Part shown: positions 54,411 to 64,000 of the stretch, piece by piece
Numbering within the stretch: the first letter of the stretch is position 1
Layout: each line of letters begins with the position of its first letter
Assembly (NCBI GenBank): GCA_922989275.2
Contig: OV277858.1
Span: forward strand, 97,512,794-97,576,793
DNA length: 64,000 nucleotides
Source of the DNA: Gari tellinella
Lineage: Eukaryota > Mollusca > Bivalvia > Cardiida > Psammobiidae
Reading direction: 5' to 3'
Translations under genes and position numbers: made by a program
The notes under the pieces: generated by a model
What the model saw: the letters and a program-made list of their open reading frames with translations, nothing else
The model's database searches: none
Told to the model about the DNA's origin: nothing

Positions 54411-55454
54411 TTAACCCTTTGAACCCTAGTCCCGCATATGGGCGTTTTTTCAAACAGTGTACATATGAAAAGTGCACTTGTCCTATGCAAACAGTGAATA
54501 CCCAGATCAGAGGGCTCCTTACGGAGCCCTCTGATCTGGGTATTCACTGTTTGTCATAATGCAAAACATTGACAAAAACAACCCTTAAAAGTCAGAAATG
54601 GACTAGACTTAGATGGAAACTGGAATTGTACATTTAAAGTTTCAGGGAGGAAAGAGTTAAAAACAATTACTCCATAGATATGCTTTCCTACACCTTTAAT
54701 CTGTTCCTCCGCTAACAAAACAGTTAAAACTTTATATAGTCATGATTATGCACCATAGATAATATTATCCATACCCTAGAATACAGTAGCTTAAAGCAAG
54801 TTGAAAGTAATTCAGAATGCAACTTAAAGCACATTCTGCTTTACTTTCAACCTCCTTTCAGTGGTCACCAGTCTTCAAAATTGCAAAGAGGCTACGGGGG
54901 AATGGGTTACACTGCTTGTTCATCTATTAACTCATTATCCCCTGAAACTTCCAATGGACAATTCCCGTTTGCAATAAAAGCTGGTCCATTTAAAAATGAT
55001 TTTCGACTATTTAGGGTTGATTCTTATAATATTTTACAAAATGACAAACAGTGAAGACCCTGATCAGAGGGCTCCTGTAGGAGCCCTCTGATCAGGTACT
55101 TCACTGTTTGCATAGTACAAGTGTACTCTTCACAGGTACACTTTTGGTAAAAGATGCATATACATGTATGCGTCACTAGGGCTCAATGAGTTAAAGTGGC
55201 TGTTTAACCCTTTGAACCCTAGTCACGCCTATAGGCGTCCTTTTCAAACAGTGTACATGTGAATAGTATACTTGTCCTGTGCAAACAGTGAAGACCCAGA
55301 TCAGAGGGCTCCGAAAGGAGCCCTCTGATCTGGGTCTTCACTGTTTGTCATAATGCCAATTACTGACAAAAACAACCCTTAAAAGTCAGAAATGGACTGG
55401 ACTCAAATGGAAACTGGAATTGTCCATTTAAAGTTTCAGGGAGGAAAGAGTTAA
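54411..55454. mobile_element. Cluster: T2, T1, T2, T2
   Basis: T2 54411-54660, T1 54657-54910 sharing its TTAA, T2 54927-55194 in the opposite orientation, T2 55204-55454. The two flanking T2 cores carry CCCAGATCAGAGGGCTCC and are close to identical. Confidence 0.82.
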
Positions 55455-55791
55455 CACAACTTGAACTGTACAACACTTTATCATTGACACACACATATAT
55501 TATTTATGCTGTGATAACCCTTAAATAAATGACCATTACATGGACAAAAGACAAAAACTAAACAAACATAAACACTTATAAGTTAGCAATACTGGCAAAT
55601 AAAGCTATAACAGAAGGTACTGGTACACCGCCTGTTTAATTTTCTTATCACAGGTCATGTTTTCGAAACATTCCTGTTTTTATAATCACACTCCTTTTCA
55701 CACAGGGAATAAACTACAAATACAGTTGCTCCTTTATATCTTCAACAAAGATTATGTTGTGAATAATCATTAGAATATGAGGCGTGTCATG

Positions 55792-55982
55792 CAGGGCTGC
55801 CATTTCTCCGGATATTTTCAAAATCTTCGGAATTTTTATCCTAGCAGATTGTAGCTTAAAGCAGGTTGAAAGTAAAGCTGAGGCGCAGTTTGCTTTACTT
55901 TAAACCTGCTTTAAGTTGACGCACTTGAAAAATAACATTTGGAAATCTTAGAATTTTTCATAATCAAGTTATGGCAGCCCTG
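55792..55982. mobile_element. S2 MITE with exact duplication
   Basis: CAGGGCTGCCATTTCTCCGG to TTATGGCAGCCCTG; GTCATG at 55786-55791 and 55983-55988. Core right arm shortened. Confidence 0.9.
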
Positions 55983-56001
55983 GTCATGACAAAAACCTGC
56001 C

Positions 56002-56252
56002 TTAACCCTTTGAACCCTAGTCTCGCATATAGGCGTCCTTTTCAAACAGTGTACATGTGAATAGTACACTTGTTCTATGCAAACAGTGAAGACCCAGATC
56101 AGAGGGCTCCGAAAGGAGCCCTCTGATCAGGGTCTTCACTGTTTGTCATAGTGCCAAACATTGACAAAAACAACCCTTAAAAGTCAGAAATGGACTAGAC
56201 TTAAATGGAAACTGGAATTGTCCATTTAAAGTTTTAGGGAGGAAAGAGTTAA
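56002..56252. mobile_element. T2 MITE
   Basis: TTAACCCTTTGAACCCTAGT to AGGGAGGAAAGAGTTAA, 251 bp; apex GGGCTCCGAAAGGAGCCC. Confidence 0.88.
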
Positions 56253-56730
56253 TGCATTGCAGAATTGTGTACAACCCCAGCATTTTTGTAATTCCTGGCT
56301 CTGTATCTGAGTTTGGTCTACACTGTCAAATACAGTTTAGATGCATGTGAGTGTCAAACAATGTAGATCAAGGCTAGCAGCGGCGTCCTTGATGCAGCAG
56401 CTGGACTTGGTCTACGCTGCATGCAATACAATATGTCAGGTTTTCTCATGGCAAACTCATATCTATTGAATCAAAAAGACAATTATAATGAGTAGTTACA
56501 AGAAAGGGTTTGTTAGAAATATAAGAATCGTTTAAAATACTTGCCATATTTGTGAATAACATTTGGCTTTGAATATGTGAATATAAGATTCAGTCTCAGA
56601 TTTCCATTTTAACTACCTTCAATAATAAGACATCAAAATAAATACATGATAGATATAATTGGTATTAAAGAGGAAAGATGATGAAGGGGGAAATGTCAAA
56701 AGTAATAGAGTAATAAAATGAGTATGACAT
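56252..56730. repeat. Beta-type fragment and spacer
   Basis: 56252-56450 has ATGCATTGCAGAATTGTGTA and ATGTAGATCAAGGCTAGCAG, related to 14625-14870. 56451-56730 is unassigned. Confidence 0.45.
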
Positions 56731-57075
56731 TTAACCCATTACCCCATATATACACCCTTTTACGCATTTGATATATTCCTTAACTGAAGAAAATAGTTTC
56801 ACCTGATAAAGTTATGAATGTGTACTTTAAGAAATATTTTTTTCCTAACAGATAATAAAGTTACAGATTGAAGCTTAAAGTAGGCTGAAAGAAAAGCAGA
56901 ATGCGCCTTAAGGCGCATTCTGCTTTACTTTCAACCTACTTTAAGTGGTCATCTATCTTCAGAACTAAAATCAGGCTATGGGGTAATGGGTTAAGGAGAA
57001 TTCTGCTTTTGAAAACTTACAACCTGCTTTAAGTGGGCACCTTTCTTCAAAACTAGAAACAGGCCATGGAGTAAA
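56731..57075. mobile_element. T1 MITE and an adjacent T1 right-half
   Basis: 56731-56994 complete, with an extra GATAATAAAGTTACA before the core. 57000-57075 is a second right arm only. Confidence 0.78.
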
Positions 57076-57175
57076 TGAATCACTCATTGACTACTGATGG
57101 TAACTGAAACTTCAAATAGACAATTTCAGATTCCAATTAAGTAAGGTCCATTTCTACTACATGTACAGTAGAACT

Positions 57176-58221
57176 TCCATGTGTCGAACTTCGAAGAGTC
57201 GCGTTTATCGGTGTGTCGACCTTGTTTTAAAGTCCCAACTTTTCTCCCTATATAACCTTATTCAAAATCTACATATGACTCGAGTTTTTTTAAGTTGAGT
57301 TTTTCGCTATATCGACTTTTTTTCTCGGTCCGTACGTACTGTTTCACTCAAAATTCACTACACATGTGTCGATGTTCGACTGTACGAAGGACCGGAATTT
57401 GGCGTGTCGAGTTTTTCACACCTCCACGACCATCTTTACTCGACTGAATGTCGTGAATCAGAATCACCCGACTGCCCAATTATCAGGGACAAACAGGCCA
57501 ACACCTTCTGAATGTGTCGAAGAACCCGTGTATTCCTTGATTCATCTACTCTTTTCCATATTTTATTCGTCACGGACTTAATCATAGCGCCCTTATTCCG
57601 TTTTGTGTAAAGTCAATATAAACCCAACCATAAAACATATGCGTAGTTCCGTCGATGTTGTTTTATGCCGGAAGAGAAATTTGTGTGTAAATTACAAAGA
57701 ACAACTCATGCGGAACTCATCCCGAAATGTGTAGCATCAATAGTTATGCAATTACGCTTATCCCTCTAAGGAGATATTGCTACTATTTTAAGAAAAGGGT
57801 TTCCCCAGAATCTGGTTCCAGCGTTTCGAGAGAATGTATATGCTGGAATGGGTAAATTTAAAAAGAACCGGCGTGCAGATAAAAAGCGACTTCCGTCCAT
57901 ACCGTTGTGTTGTTATTTTCTCAAAATCGTGTTATGGCAAACGTATTTTCGCCTAACGTACATCTTTAAGATTCTTATTGGTAAAATGAGTAAATATGCA
58001 TCCTGTTTGGATGCGATACGAGCATGAAATCATTGCGTTTGAATGTTTTTAATATGAAATAATTGATATCAACAAGTAACATACGAACATGTTGGCTTTA
58101 AGGAGATCGAGTATATTTGGAAAAAAATCGAGGGAACATCAGGTAAAACATGAGTCGAGACTTGGATGTGTCGAGTTTTTTCTGATGGTCCTTTCAACAT
58201 CGACACATCAAAGTTCTACTG
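57176..58221. mobile_element. P5, about 1-kb TA element
   Basis: CAGTAGAACTTCCATGTGTC to ACACATCAAAGTTCTACTG, TA at 57174-57175 and 58222-58223, inserted in a T2 remnant (57080-58260). The ends resemble pogo/Tigger-like elements. No intact transposase frame; longest frames are 71 and 68 codons. Confidence 0.78.
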
Positions 58222-58385
58222 TACTTGGTTTGTTTGTTTTTTTACAAAATATTGCAAAATGGCAAACTGTTAAGACTGGGGCAAAGGTTTTCTGATTCGG
58301 GCATGTGGTATTTGCATCAAAATTTGTCATTTTACAGCGCGAAAGAAATTTTGGTCAGTTTCGGACAAGTCGTCTGAAAATATTA

Positions 58386-58528
58386 AGGTAGACTGATACT
58401 ATTGGCTAGGGTTTGACCGGTAATGCAAGACAGTAAAAATGCAAAAAGCTCCTACTTTCTATGTTACCTTTGTTTTGCATTAGCCCATCAAATTCATATA
58501 TCACAGCCACTCCATCTTGTATCAATTA
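58386..58528. repeat. Decayed hairpin fragment
   Basis: AATGCAAAAAGCTCCTACTT near 58440 is a half hairpin of P1 type. Confidence 0.4.
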
Positions 58529-59186
58529 CAGTTGAACTTCCAACATCTCATACTAGCTCAGCTCTAATTTTTTCGTATTGCTACAGCTGAAATTCATTAT
58601 TTTGGCCTTGCTTAACCCATTACCCCATAAAACACCTTTTTACGACTTTAATTTATTCTTTCCCTCAAGAAAATACTACCAATTTATGCAGTCATGAATA
58701 TATTTTATAAGAAATATTTTCTATATTCAAGCAGATGGTAGCTTAAAGCAGGCTGAAAGTAAAGCAGAATGTGCCTCATTCTGCTTTACTTTCAACCTGC
58801 TTTAAGTGGTCACCTGTTTTAAAATATAGAATCAGGCTAATGGGTTAAGTCAAACTTATCCTTACTTCAAGTTAGAATGTGACTTAGCCACATTTTTCTT
58901 TGAAATATGGATCTGTTCAATTTAACCCATTATCCAATAACCTATTTCTAGTATTGGAATAGGTAACCACTTAAAGCAGGTCGAAAGTAAAACAGAATGC
59001 ACATTAAGTCGCATTCTTATTTACTTTCAGCCTGCTTTAAGCTACTATCTACTAGGATATAGAAAATATTATCTATCTTCAAAACTAGAAACAGGCTATG
59101 GGGTAATGGGTGAAGGAGCCCTCTGATCAGGGTCTACATTTTTTGTAAAATAAACATATACTGATTTCCAGCATAGAAAGGGTTAA
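58529..59186. mobile_element. P2 invaded by T1 (58612-58848) and a second T1 (58922-59112)
   Basis: P2 pieces CAGTTGAACTTCCAACATC, TAGAATGTGACTTAGCCACA and TTTGAAATATGGATCTG are separated by T1 copies. The second T1 is a fusion of two right arms. 59113-59186 is a T2 scrap. Confidence 0.68.
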
Positions 59187-59273
59187 AGGTCTTTAATGAT
59201 GGAGACGGCAAAATAAACAAGTTCTCATTACCGATACACAAAGATAGCATACATAGCATTACATTCCTATTAT

Positions 59274-59525
59274 TTAACCCATTACTCCAAAGACTGTTTC
59301 TAGTTTTGAAGACAGGTGACCACTCAAAACAGGTTGAAATTAAAGCAGAATGCACCTTTAAGCACAATCTGCATTACTTACAGCCTGCTTTAAGTAACCA
59401 TCTGCTAGAATATAGTAAATATTCCTCAGAATACATATTCATGACTGTATAAATTGGAACTATTTTCTTCAGTGGAGGAATAAACTAAATGTGCTAAAAG
59501 GCACTTCTATGGAGTAGTGGGTTAA
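59274..59525. mobile_element. T1 MITE
   Basis: TTAACCCATTACTCCAAAGA to GGAGTAGTGGGTTAA; diverged core. Confidence 0.82.
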
Positions 59526-59665
59526 AGTTTGTACACTTACGCAGCAACTTTGACTAGCATTAGCAAACAGTTTGCATACAGATCAGGCACAGAGCAATAT
59601 CAAAAGATCATGACAGTCCACAAACAAACATGTCTTAAACATATTTGTATTCTTTATATTCTGCA

Positions 59666-59917
59666 TTAACCCTTTCCCTCCATAGAAGTGCCTTTTAGCA
59701 CATTTATTTTATACCTCCACTGAAGAAAATAGTTCCCATTTATGCAGGCCTAAACATGTACCAAAAGAACTATTTTCTGTATCCTAGCAGATAGTAGCTT
59801 AAAGCAGGCTGAAAGGAAACCAGAATGTGTCTTAAGGTGCATTCTGCTTTCCTTTCAACCTGCTTTATTGTTCACCTATTTTCAAAACAAGAATCAGGCT
59901 ATGGGGTAATGGGTTAA
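59666..59917. mobile_element. T1 MITE
   Basis: TTAACCCTTTCCCTCCATAG to ATGGGGTAATGGGTTAA; core with GAAAGGAAACCAGAATGTG. Confidence 0.83.
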
Positions 59918-60001
59918 GCAACCAGCTTTATTATACAATTCTAAAGGGTCTTCTTTTTAATAGTTGCTTAATACGGAATTTATTGAAACCCATTAAGCAA
60001 T

Positions 60002-60224
60002 TTAATCCATTTCCTCATAGACTGTTTCTAATATTTTAGATAAGTGATTAAAGCAGATTGAAAGTAAAGCAGAATGTGCATTACTTTCAGCCTGTTTTAA
60101 GCTACCATCTGCTAGGATATAGCAAACATTTGTTGTGGTAAATATTCATGACTGTATAAAGTGGAACTGTTTTCTTCAGTGCAGGAATAAATTAAAAGGC
60201 GTATTTAAGGGGATAATGGATTAA
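60002..60224. mobile_element. T1 MITE
   Basis: TTAATCCATTTCCTCATAGA to GGATAATGGATTAA, compensating changes in both ends; right core arm shortened. Confidence 0.8.
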
Positions 60225-60358
60225 AGGAAGACTTTAAGTAAAATTTAACCCTTCTCCAACTGAATACTCATATAAAACTCCACCCACCGTAAACATGTAT
60301 CATTTGAACTATTATATTGGCCAACAAAATAATTAAAATATTTCCCTGCAAAATACAA

Positions 60359-60592
60359 ATAATCCTTTACTTCATAGCCTGTATCTGGTTTTGAAGACAG
60401 GTAACAACTTAAAGCAGGTTGAAAGTAAAGCACAATGCGCCGTAAGCACATTTTGCTTCATTTTCATCCTGTAGAATATAGAAAATATTGCTTATGATAC
60501 ATATTTATAACTGAATAAATTGGAAACTATTTTCTTCACTGGAGGAATAAATCCAATGCGTAAAAATTTGTATCTATGAAGTAAAGGGTTAA
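60359..60592. mobile_element. T1 MITE
   Basis: ATCCTTTACTTCATAGCCTG to ATGAAGTAAAGGGTTAA; again both ends carry matching changes (CTTCAT/ATGAAG). Confidence 0.78.
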
Positions 60593-60669
60593 AGTGAGGA
60601 TTTCAATTTTTATCACACAAAGCATAATCGAGGCTATTTCATGTACCAAATCACAGTTCAAGCTGATGT

Positions 60670-60819
60670 CAGTAAAACCTATATTATGTGACCACTCAAA
60701 GATGAATAGGCTTACATATAGGTGGCAGCTTTCTGTTTTACTGTCACCTTGCTTTAAGCTGTCACCTGTCTTTTATACAACCAATTAGTTTTCGTGGTCG
60801 TAATAGAAAGATTTTATTG
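60670..60819. mobile_element. P1 MITE, one arm deleted
   Basis: CAGTAAAACCTATATTATGT to GAAAGATTTTATTG; only the right core arm GCTTTCTGTTTTACTGTCAC remains. Confidence 0.72.
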
Positions 60820-61049
60820 TACGTGTATTTGCTTTAAGGGACGTGAGTAATATTAAGCAAAGCATTATCAACAAACAAGAATGTTTGTGTGTAACACAAA
60901 CTGAACATAGTTATATTTACTTGAGGAAAATGGTGGTGCAATTATGGCAAGAAAATTGTTTTTTACTTCTTTTGAAGTTCACAAAATTGAAAATAATGAA
61001 GTTAGACCTTTGCTGTACAACCTTCATTTGAAGATGCATGTATAATTAG

Positions 61050-61295
61050 CACCTTTACCCTTTACTCCATAGATACACATTTTTACGCCTTTAATTTATT
61101 CATCCACTCATGAAACTAGTTCCATTTTATAGTCATGAATATATATAATCAGAAATATTTCTTATATTCTAGCATATGGTAGCTTAAAGCAGAATGTGAT
61201 TTAAGGCACATGCAGCTTCACTTTCATCCTGCTTTAAATGGTCACCTCTCTTCAAAACTAGAAACAAACCATGGTTGTATGGAGTAGAGGGTTAA
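61050..61295. mobile_element. T1 MITE
   Basis: ACCCTTTACTCCATAGATAC to GGAGTAGAGGGTTAA; shortened left core arm. Confidence 0.78.
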
Positions 61296-61364
61296 CCATT
61301 TCCTCCACAGCCCAAACTGCTAATCTCCTACATGTATACCGGTACCCAAACAGTGTTTAGGCAG

Positions 61365-61460
61365 GCGACTCCTTAAATAAAGATGAAAGTAAAGCAGAAA
61401 GCTCCTTTAGGAGCTTTCTGCTTTACTTTCATATTGCTTTAAGGTGCCATCTGTTTTCAA
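61365..61460. repeat. Isolated alpha hairpin with P1-type apex
   Basis: TAAAGATGAAAGTAAAGCAG then AAAGCTCCTTTAGGAGCTTT: a perfect 25-bp stem and more, with no recognised ends. Confidence 0.65.
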
Positions 61461-61511
61461 CACCATCAATGAAAATTCATTTGTAGTACTTATACAGAGG
61501 CAGGGGTATAG

Positions 61512-61766
61512 CAGGGCTGCCATTTCTCAGGATTTTTTCTAAATATTAGGATTTTTTTCTTGTACATGATAGCTTAAAGCAGGCTGAAAGTAAAGCAGAA
61601 TGCGCCTTAAGGCACATTCTGCTTTACTACCAGCCTGCTTTAAGTAGTCACGTATCAACAAAATTAGAAACAGGCTTTTGGGTAAAGGTACAATTTGTAA
61701 AATTGCACTTGAAAAATGCAAATTAGGAAATCTTAGGATTTTTCATGTCAACTTATGGCAGCCCTG
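61512..61766. mobile_element. S2 MITE
   Basis: CAGGGCTGCCATTTCTCAGG to CTTATGGCAGCCCTG; includes T1-derived AATTAGAAACAGGCTTTTGG. Target duplication not clear. Confidence 0.83.
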
Positions 61767-61987
61767 TATGTGGAGGAAAGGGTTAGTGCATCTAACAAAT
61801 GTATTGAAGAAAAATTTGCAATCAGCAACCTGTCTTTAAAGATAGCCATGCTTCTTCACTTGCCTGGCTGCTAAACAAAGGTCTAACTGTACAATAGTAA
61901 GATGATTCCAAGTTGCATTAATTCAACTCTCATACACAACTCTCAGTGTACATGTAAGTTTATGGCCAAGCATACAATGCAAATATA

Positions 61988-62190
61988 ATAAAACACCATG
62001 GGCCCATTTAAAATATAATCATAATTTCATTACATTTGCAAACAGTGTAGACCCAGATATGTTTTCTAATTTACACCAATATTTATAAACTACCCAGAAT
62101 TCCAAGTAGACTGGTTCATGTTTCAATAACCAAAATATCCACAAGGGAACATAATAACCCACAAGAGTTACTTAGGGTTGAAAGAGTTAA
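61988..62190. mobile_element. T3 MITE, core collapsed
   Basis: ACACCATGGGCCCATTTAAA to TTAGGGTTGAAAGAGTTAA; the hairpin is reduced to one half arm (AACAGTGTAGACCCAGATAT). Confidence 0.75.
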
Positions 62191-62285
62191 GCCACAGTTT
62201 ACAGGAAAATGCATAGGTAGCATTTGAGACTAGTAATAACTTAACTCTCTTGGTTTACACTGTTTGCAATTGTAATGCACATATT

Positions 62286-62535
62286 TTAACTCTTTCCTCC
62301 CTGAAACTTTAAATGGACAATTCCAGATTCCATTTAAGTTTAGTCCATTTCTGACTTTTGAGGGTTGTTTTTGTCAATGTTTGGCATTATGACAAACAGT
62401 GAAGACCCTGATCAGAGGGCTCCTAGGAGCCCTCTGATCTGGGTCTTCACTGTTTGCATATGACAAGTGTACTATTCACATGTACACTGTTTGCAAATAG
62501 ACGCCAATATGCGGGACTAGGGTTCAAAGGGTTAA
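62286..62535. mobile_element. T2 MITE
   Basis: TTAACTCTTTCCTCCCTGAA to GGGTTCAAAGGGTTAA, 250 bp, core apex GGGCTCCTAGGAGCCC. Confidence 0.88.
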
Positions 62536-62699
62536 ACAGATCCATGGTGCTGAAAGGGTTTAGGACAAAACAAATGTAAAAAATAAACATTCTAAAGGAG
62601 CTTTCTGAATGGTGTTTTCCCCGGACATTGAGAAATCCTTACATCCTGTAGCAATCTCCATACTTTAATATATTGTGACTCGACACAGATTTGAGAGTA

Positions 62700-62884
62700 C
62701 AGTTAATCTTGTATTTAGCAACCACTCAACGGCGTGTATTGTGGAGATCTCAAAAGACAGAAGACTGCTTAATGTAGGATAGAGATAATGCAGAAAACTC
62801 CTTTACTTCTCTCCTGCTTTAAGCAACCTAAAAACAGCCCATGGATTTTCTACTCATTTGTTGCTTTATACAAGCTTGAGGGTA
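62700..62884. repeat. Decayed hairpin element
   Basis: AATGTAGGATAGAGATAATG near 62770 and TACTTCTCTCCTGCTTTAAG near 62803 form a weak hairpin. Confidence 0.4.
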
Positions 62885-63089
62885 CAGTAAAACCTCCCTA
62901 TTAGGACCATCATATTGTCTGAATCTTTAGATGTTTAAGACAGGTAACTGCTTAAAACAAGGTGACAGTAAAACAGAAAGCTTCTTTAGGAGCATTCTGT
63001 TTTACTGTCACCTTGCTTTAAGCTGTCACCTGACTTTTATACAATCAATAAGCCGTCTTATAAGTGGTTGTAATAGAGAGGATTTACTG
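62885..63089. mobile_element. P1 MITE
   Basis: CAGTAAAACCTCCCTATTAG to AGAGAGGATTTACTG, TA-flanked, full core CAAGGTGACAGTAAAACAG. Confidence 0.85.
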
Positions 63090-63452
63090 TATTTTATTGA
63101 AAATTTCTACAACTTTCTGAAAACATCACATCTACACAGGTATTCCATCACATGTACCGTATTCACATACATATCTGTATCACAATTTTTGACAGTTTTG
63201 TGTAGCTAGTTTCTCTTATAGCCTTCGAAAGCCTGGTGGGTCTGAAAAGCTGAAACAATAATAGTAGTTTGATTATACATTTTCTCAATTGTAAGGAGTA
63301 GATTTTATGTATAATAATAATTTTCAAATCAAAGTACATTCTGAGTAAAATTTATAAATTGTTAGCAGTAGTTTTCATGTTTGACAAACACTATCAAATC
63401 AAAGCACAAACTGAAGAAAAAGATGAAAATTGTTACAAACTTGAGCTTGCCT

Positions 63453-63690
63453 TTAACTCTTTCAACACTAATTAACGCTAGTGGGTTATTAGGTTCCTTT
63501 GTGGCTCTTTTTAATTACCAAAACATGAACAAGCCTACTTGGAATTCTAAGTAGTTTAATGAATACTGGTCTAGATTAGAAAACAGTACAGACAATGATC
63601 ATTAGGAGCCCTCTGATGTTGGTCTACACTCTACACTGTTTTCAAATGTAATTAGTATATCTTAAACAGGTCCATTGTGCTGAAAGAGTT
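63453..63690. mobile_element. T3 MITE
   Basis: TTAACTCTTTCAACACTAAT to ATTGTGCTGAAAGAGTT; core partly lost, with a repeated CTACACT. Confidence 0.75.
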
Positions 63691-64000
63691 GGGATAATCT
63701 TGCAGATAGCTAATTAATCCAATATCCCTCAAACATCATTGAAGGTGACATACATGTAGCCCTAGATCCGAAGGCAGATTGTGATAAATATATAATCTGT
63801 AGTAAAGATGGAGCTGAAATGGTCTTCCTCACAAATTACACAAATTCCTTACAAATTAAGTATGTAAGTAAGTCACAAATTACGACTTCCAATTATCTTC
63901 ATATAATTTTATACAATATAATTATTTTTTGATTCGGACGGAATCAACTCATTGAACTCGAAGTAATTTTTTCTCTCCAAAAGTTCTACTCAAAATAGGG
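63691..64000. other. Unique spacer at the window end
   Basis: No gene or repeat recognised. Confidence 0.45.

Noticed and set aside
57366..58295. Transposase gene in P5
   Set aside because: Frames of 71 and 68 codons show no DDE or helix-turn-helix signature that I can recognise.
42819..64000. Further genes downstream of HROB
   Set aside because: All frames are short and most fall in MITE hairpins; no splice-consistent exon chain or known domain was found.

Overview
The window looks like nuclear DNA of a bivalve mollusc. It has spliced genes with GT-AG introns, metazoan-only gene families and AT-rich spacers. Its interspersed repeats (AGCTCACCTGG and GTCCGTCCGTCC types, tRNA-derived SINEs) are, to my knowledge, typical of clams and mussels. 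The organism call is inference.

Genes. (1) 21-4686 +: last two exons of a single-pass membrane protein whose tail carries an FENIVY motif; the 5' part lies off the window. (2) 21845-27151 -: a complete four-exon, 249-residue ankyrin-repeat and SOCS-box (ASB) protein, a predicted substrate adaptor of a Cullin-5 ubiquitin ligase. (3) 31074-42818 +: a complete ten-exon, 640-residue HROB (MCM8IP) orthologue, the OB-fold factor that acts with the MCM8-MCM9 helicase in recombination repair. A dead LINE reverse transcriptase (28691-29815 -) and a SINE (about 29830-30135 -) lie between ASB and HROB. From 42.8 kb to the end no gene is seen.

Most of the rest is short non-autonomous DNA transposons (MITEs). 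I name the families by target and ends. T1: TTAA target, ends CCCATTACCCCATA, about 45 recognisable copies. T2: TTAA, ends CCCTTTGAACCCTAGTC and CTCTTTCCTCCCTGAAACTT. T3: TTAA, ends CTCTTTCAACACCATGG. T4: TTAA, ends CCCTTTGCNTGC. T5: TTAA, ends AGGGGCTCGCAACCGGAT, with a tRNA-like insert. S1: CAGGGCTCCAGATAAG, 6-bp duplication. S2: CAGGGCTGCCAT, 6-bp duplication. S3: CTGGGGCCCGTCTTACGAA. S4: CAGGGTCCAAGGTTAT. P1: TA target, CAGTAAAACCTCTCTATTA. P2: TA, CAGTCGAACTTCGATATC. P3: TA, CAGTGTTCCCTCC. P4: TA, CAGTGGAGAATCTGTTATTC. P5: TA, CAGTAGAACTTCCATGTG, about 1 kb. H: larger elements ending AGCTCACC, with terminal hairpins and internal tandem arrays.

The main structural signal is that nearly every family carries a central near-perfect palindrome of about 65-80 bp, and the palindromes fall into a few classes shared across families with different ends and target sites. 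Class alpha (stem CTTAAAGCAGGNTGAAAGTA) is in T1, S2 and, diverged, P1. Class beta (stem CAAACAGTNTNGANCCNGA) is in T2, T3, T4, P3 and P4. Class gamma (stem GAATCGTCT) is in S1 and S3. P2 and S4 have their own. Many nested insertions reveal target-site duplications directly and show that composites (T1 inside S2, T4 inside P3) then spread as units.
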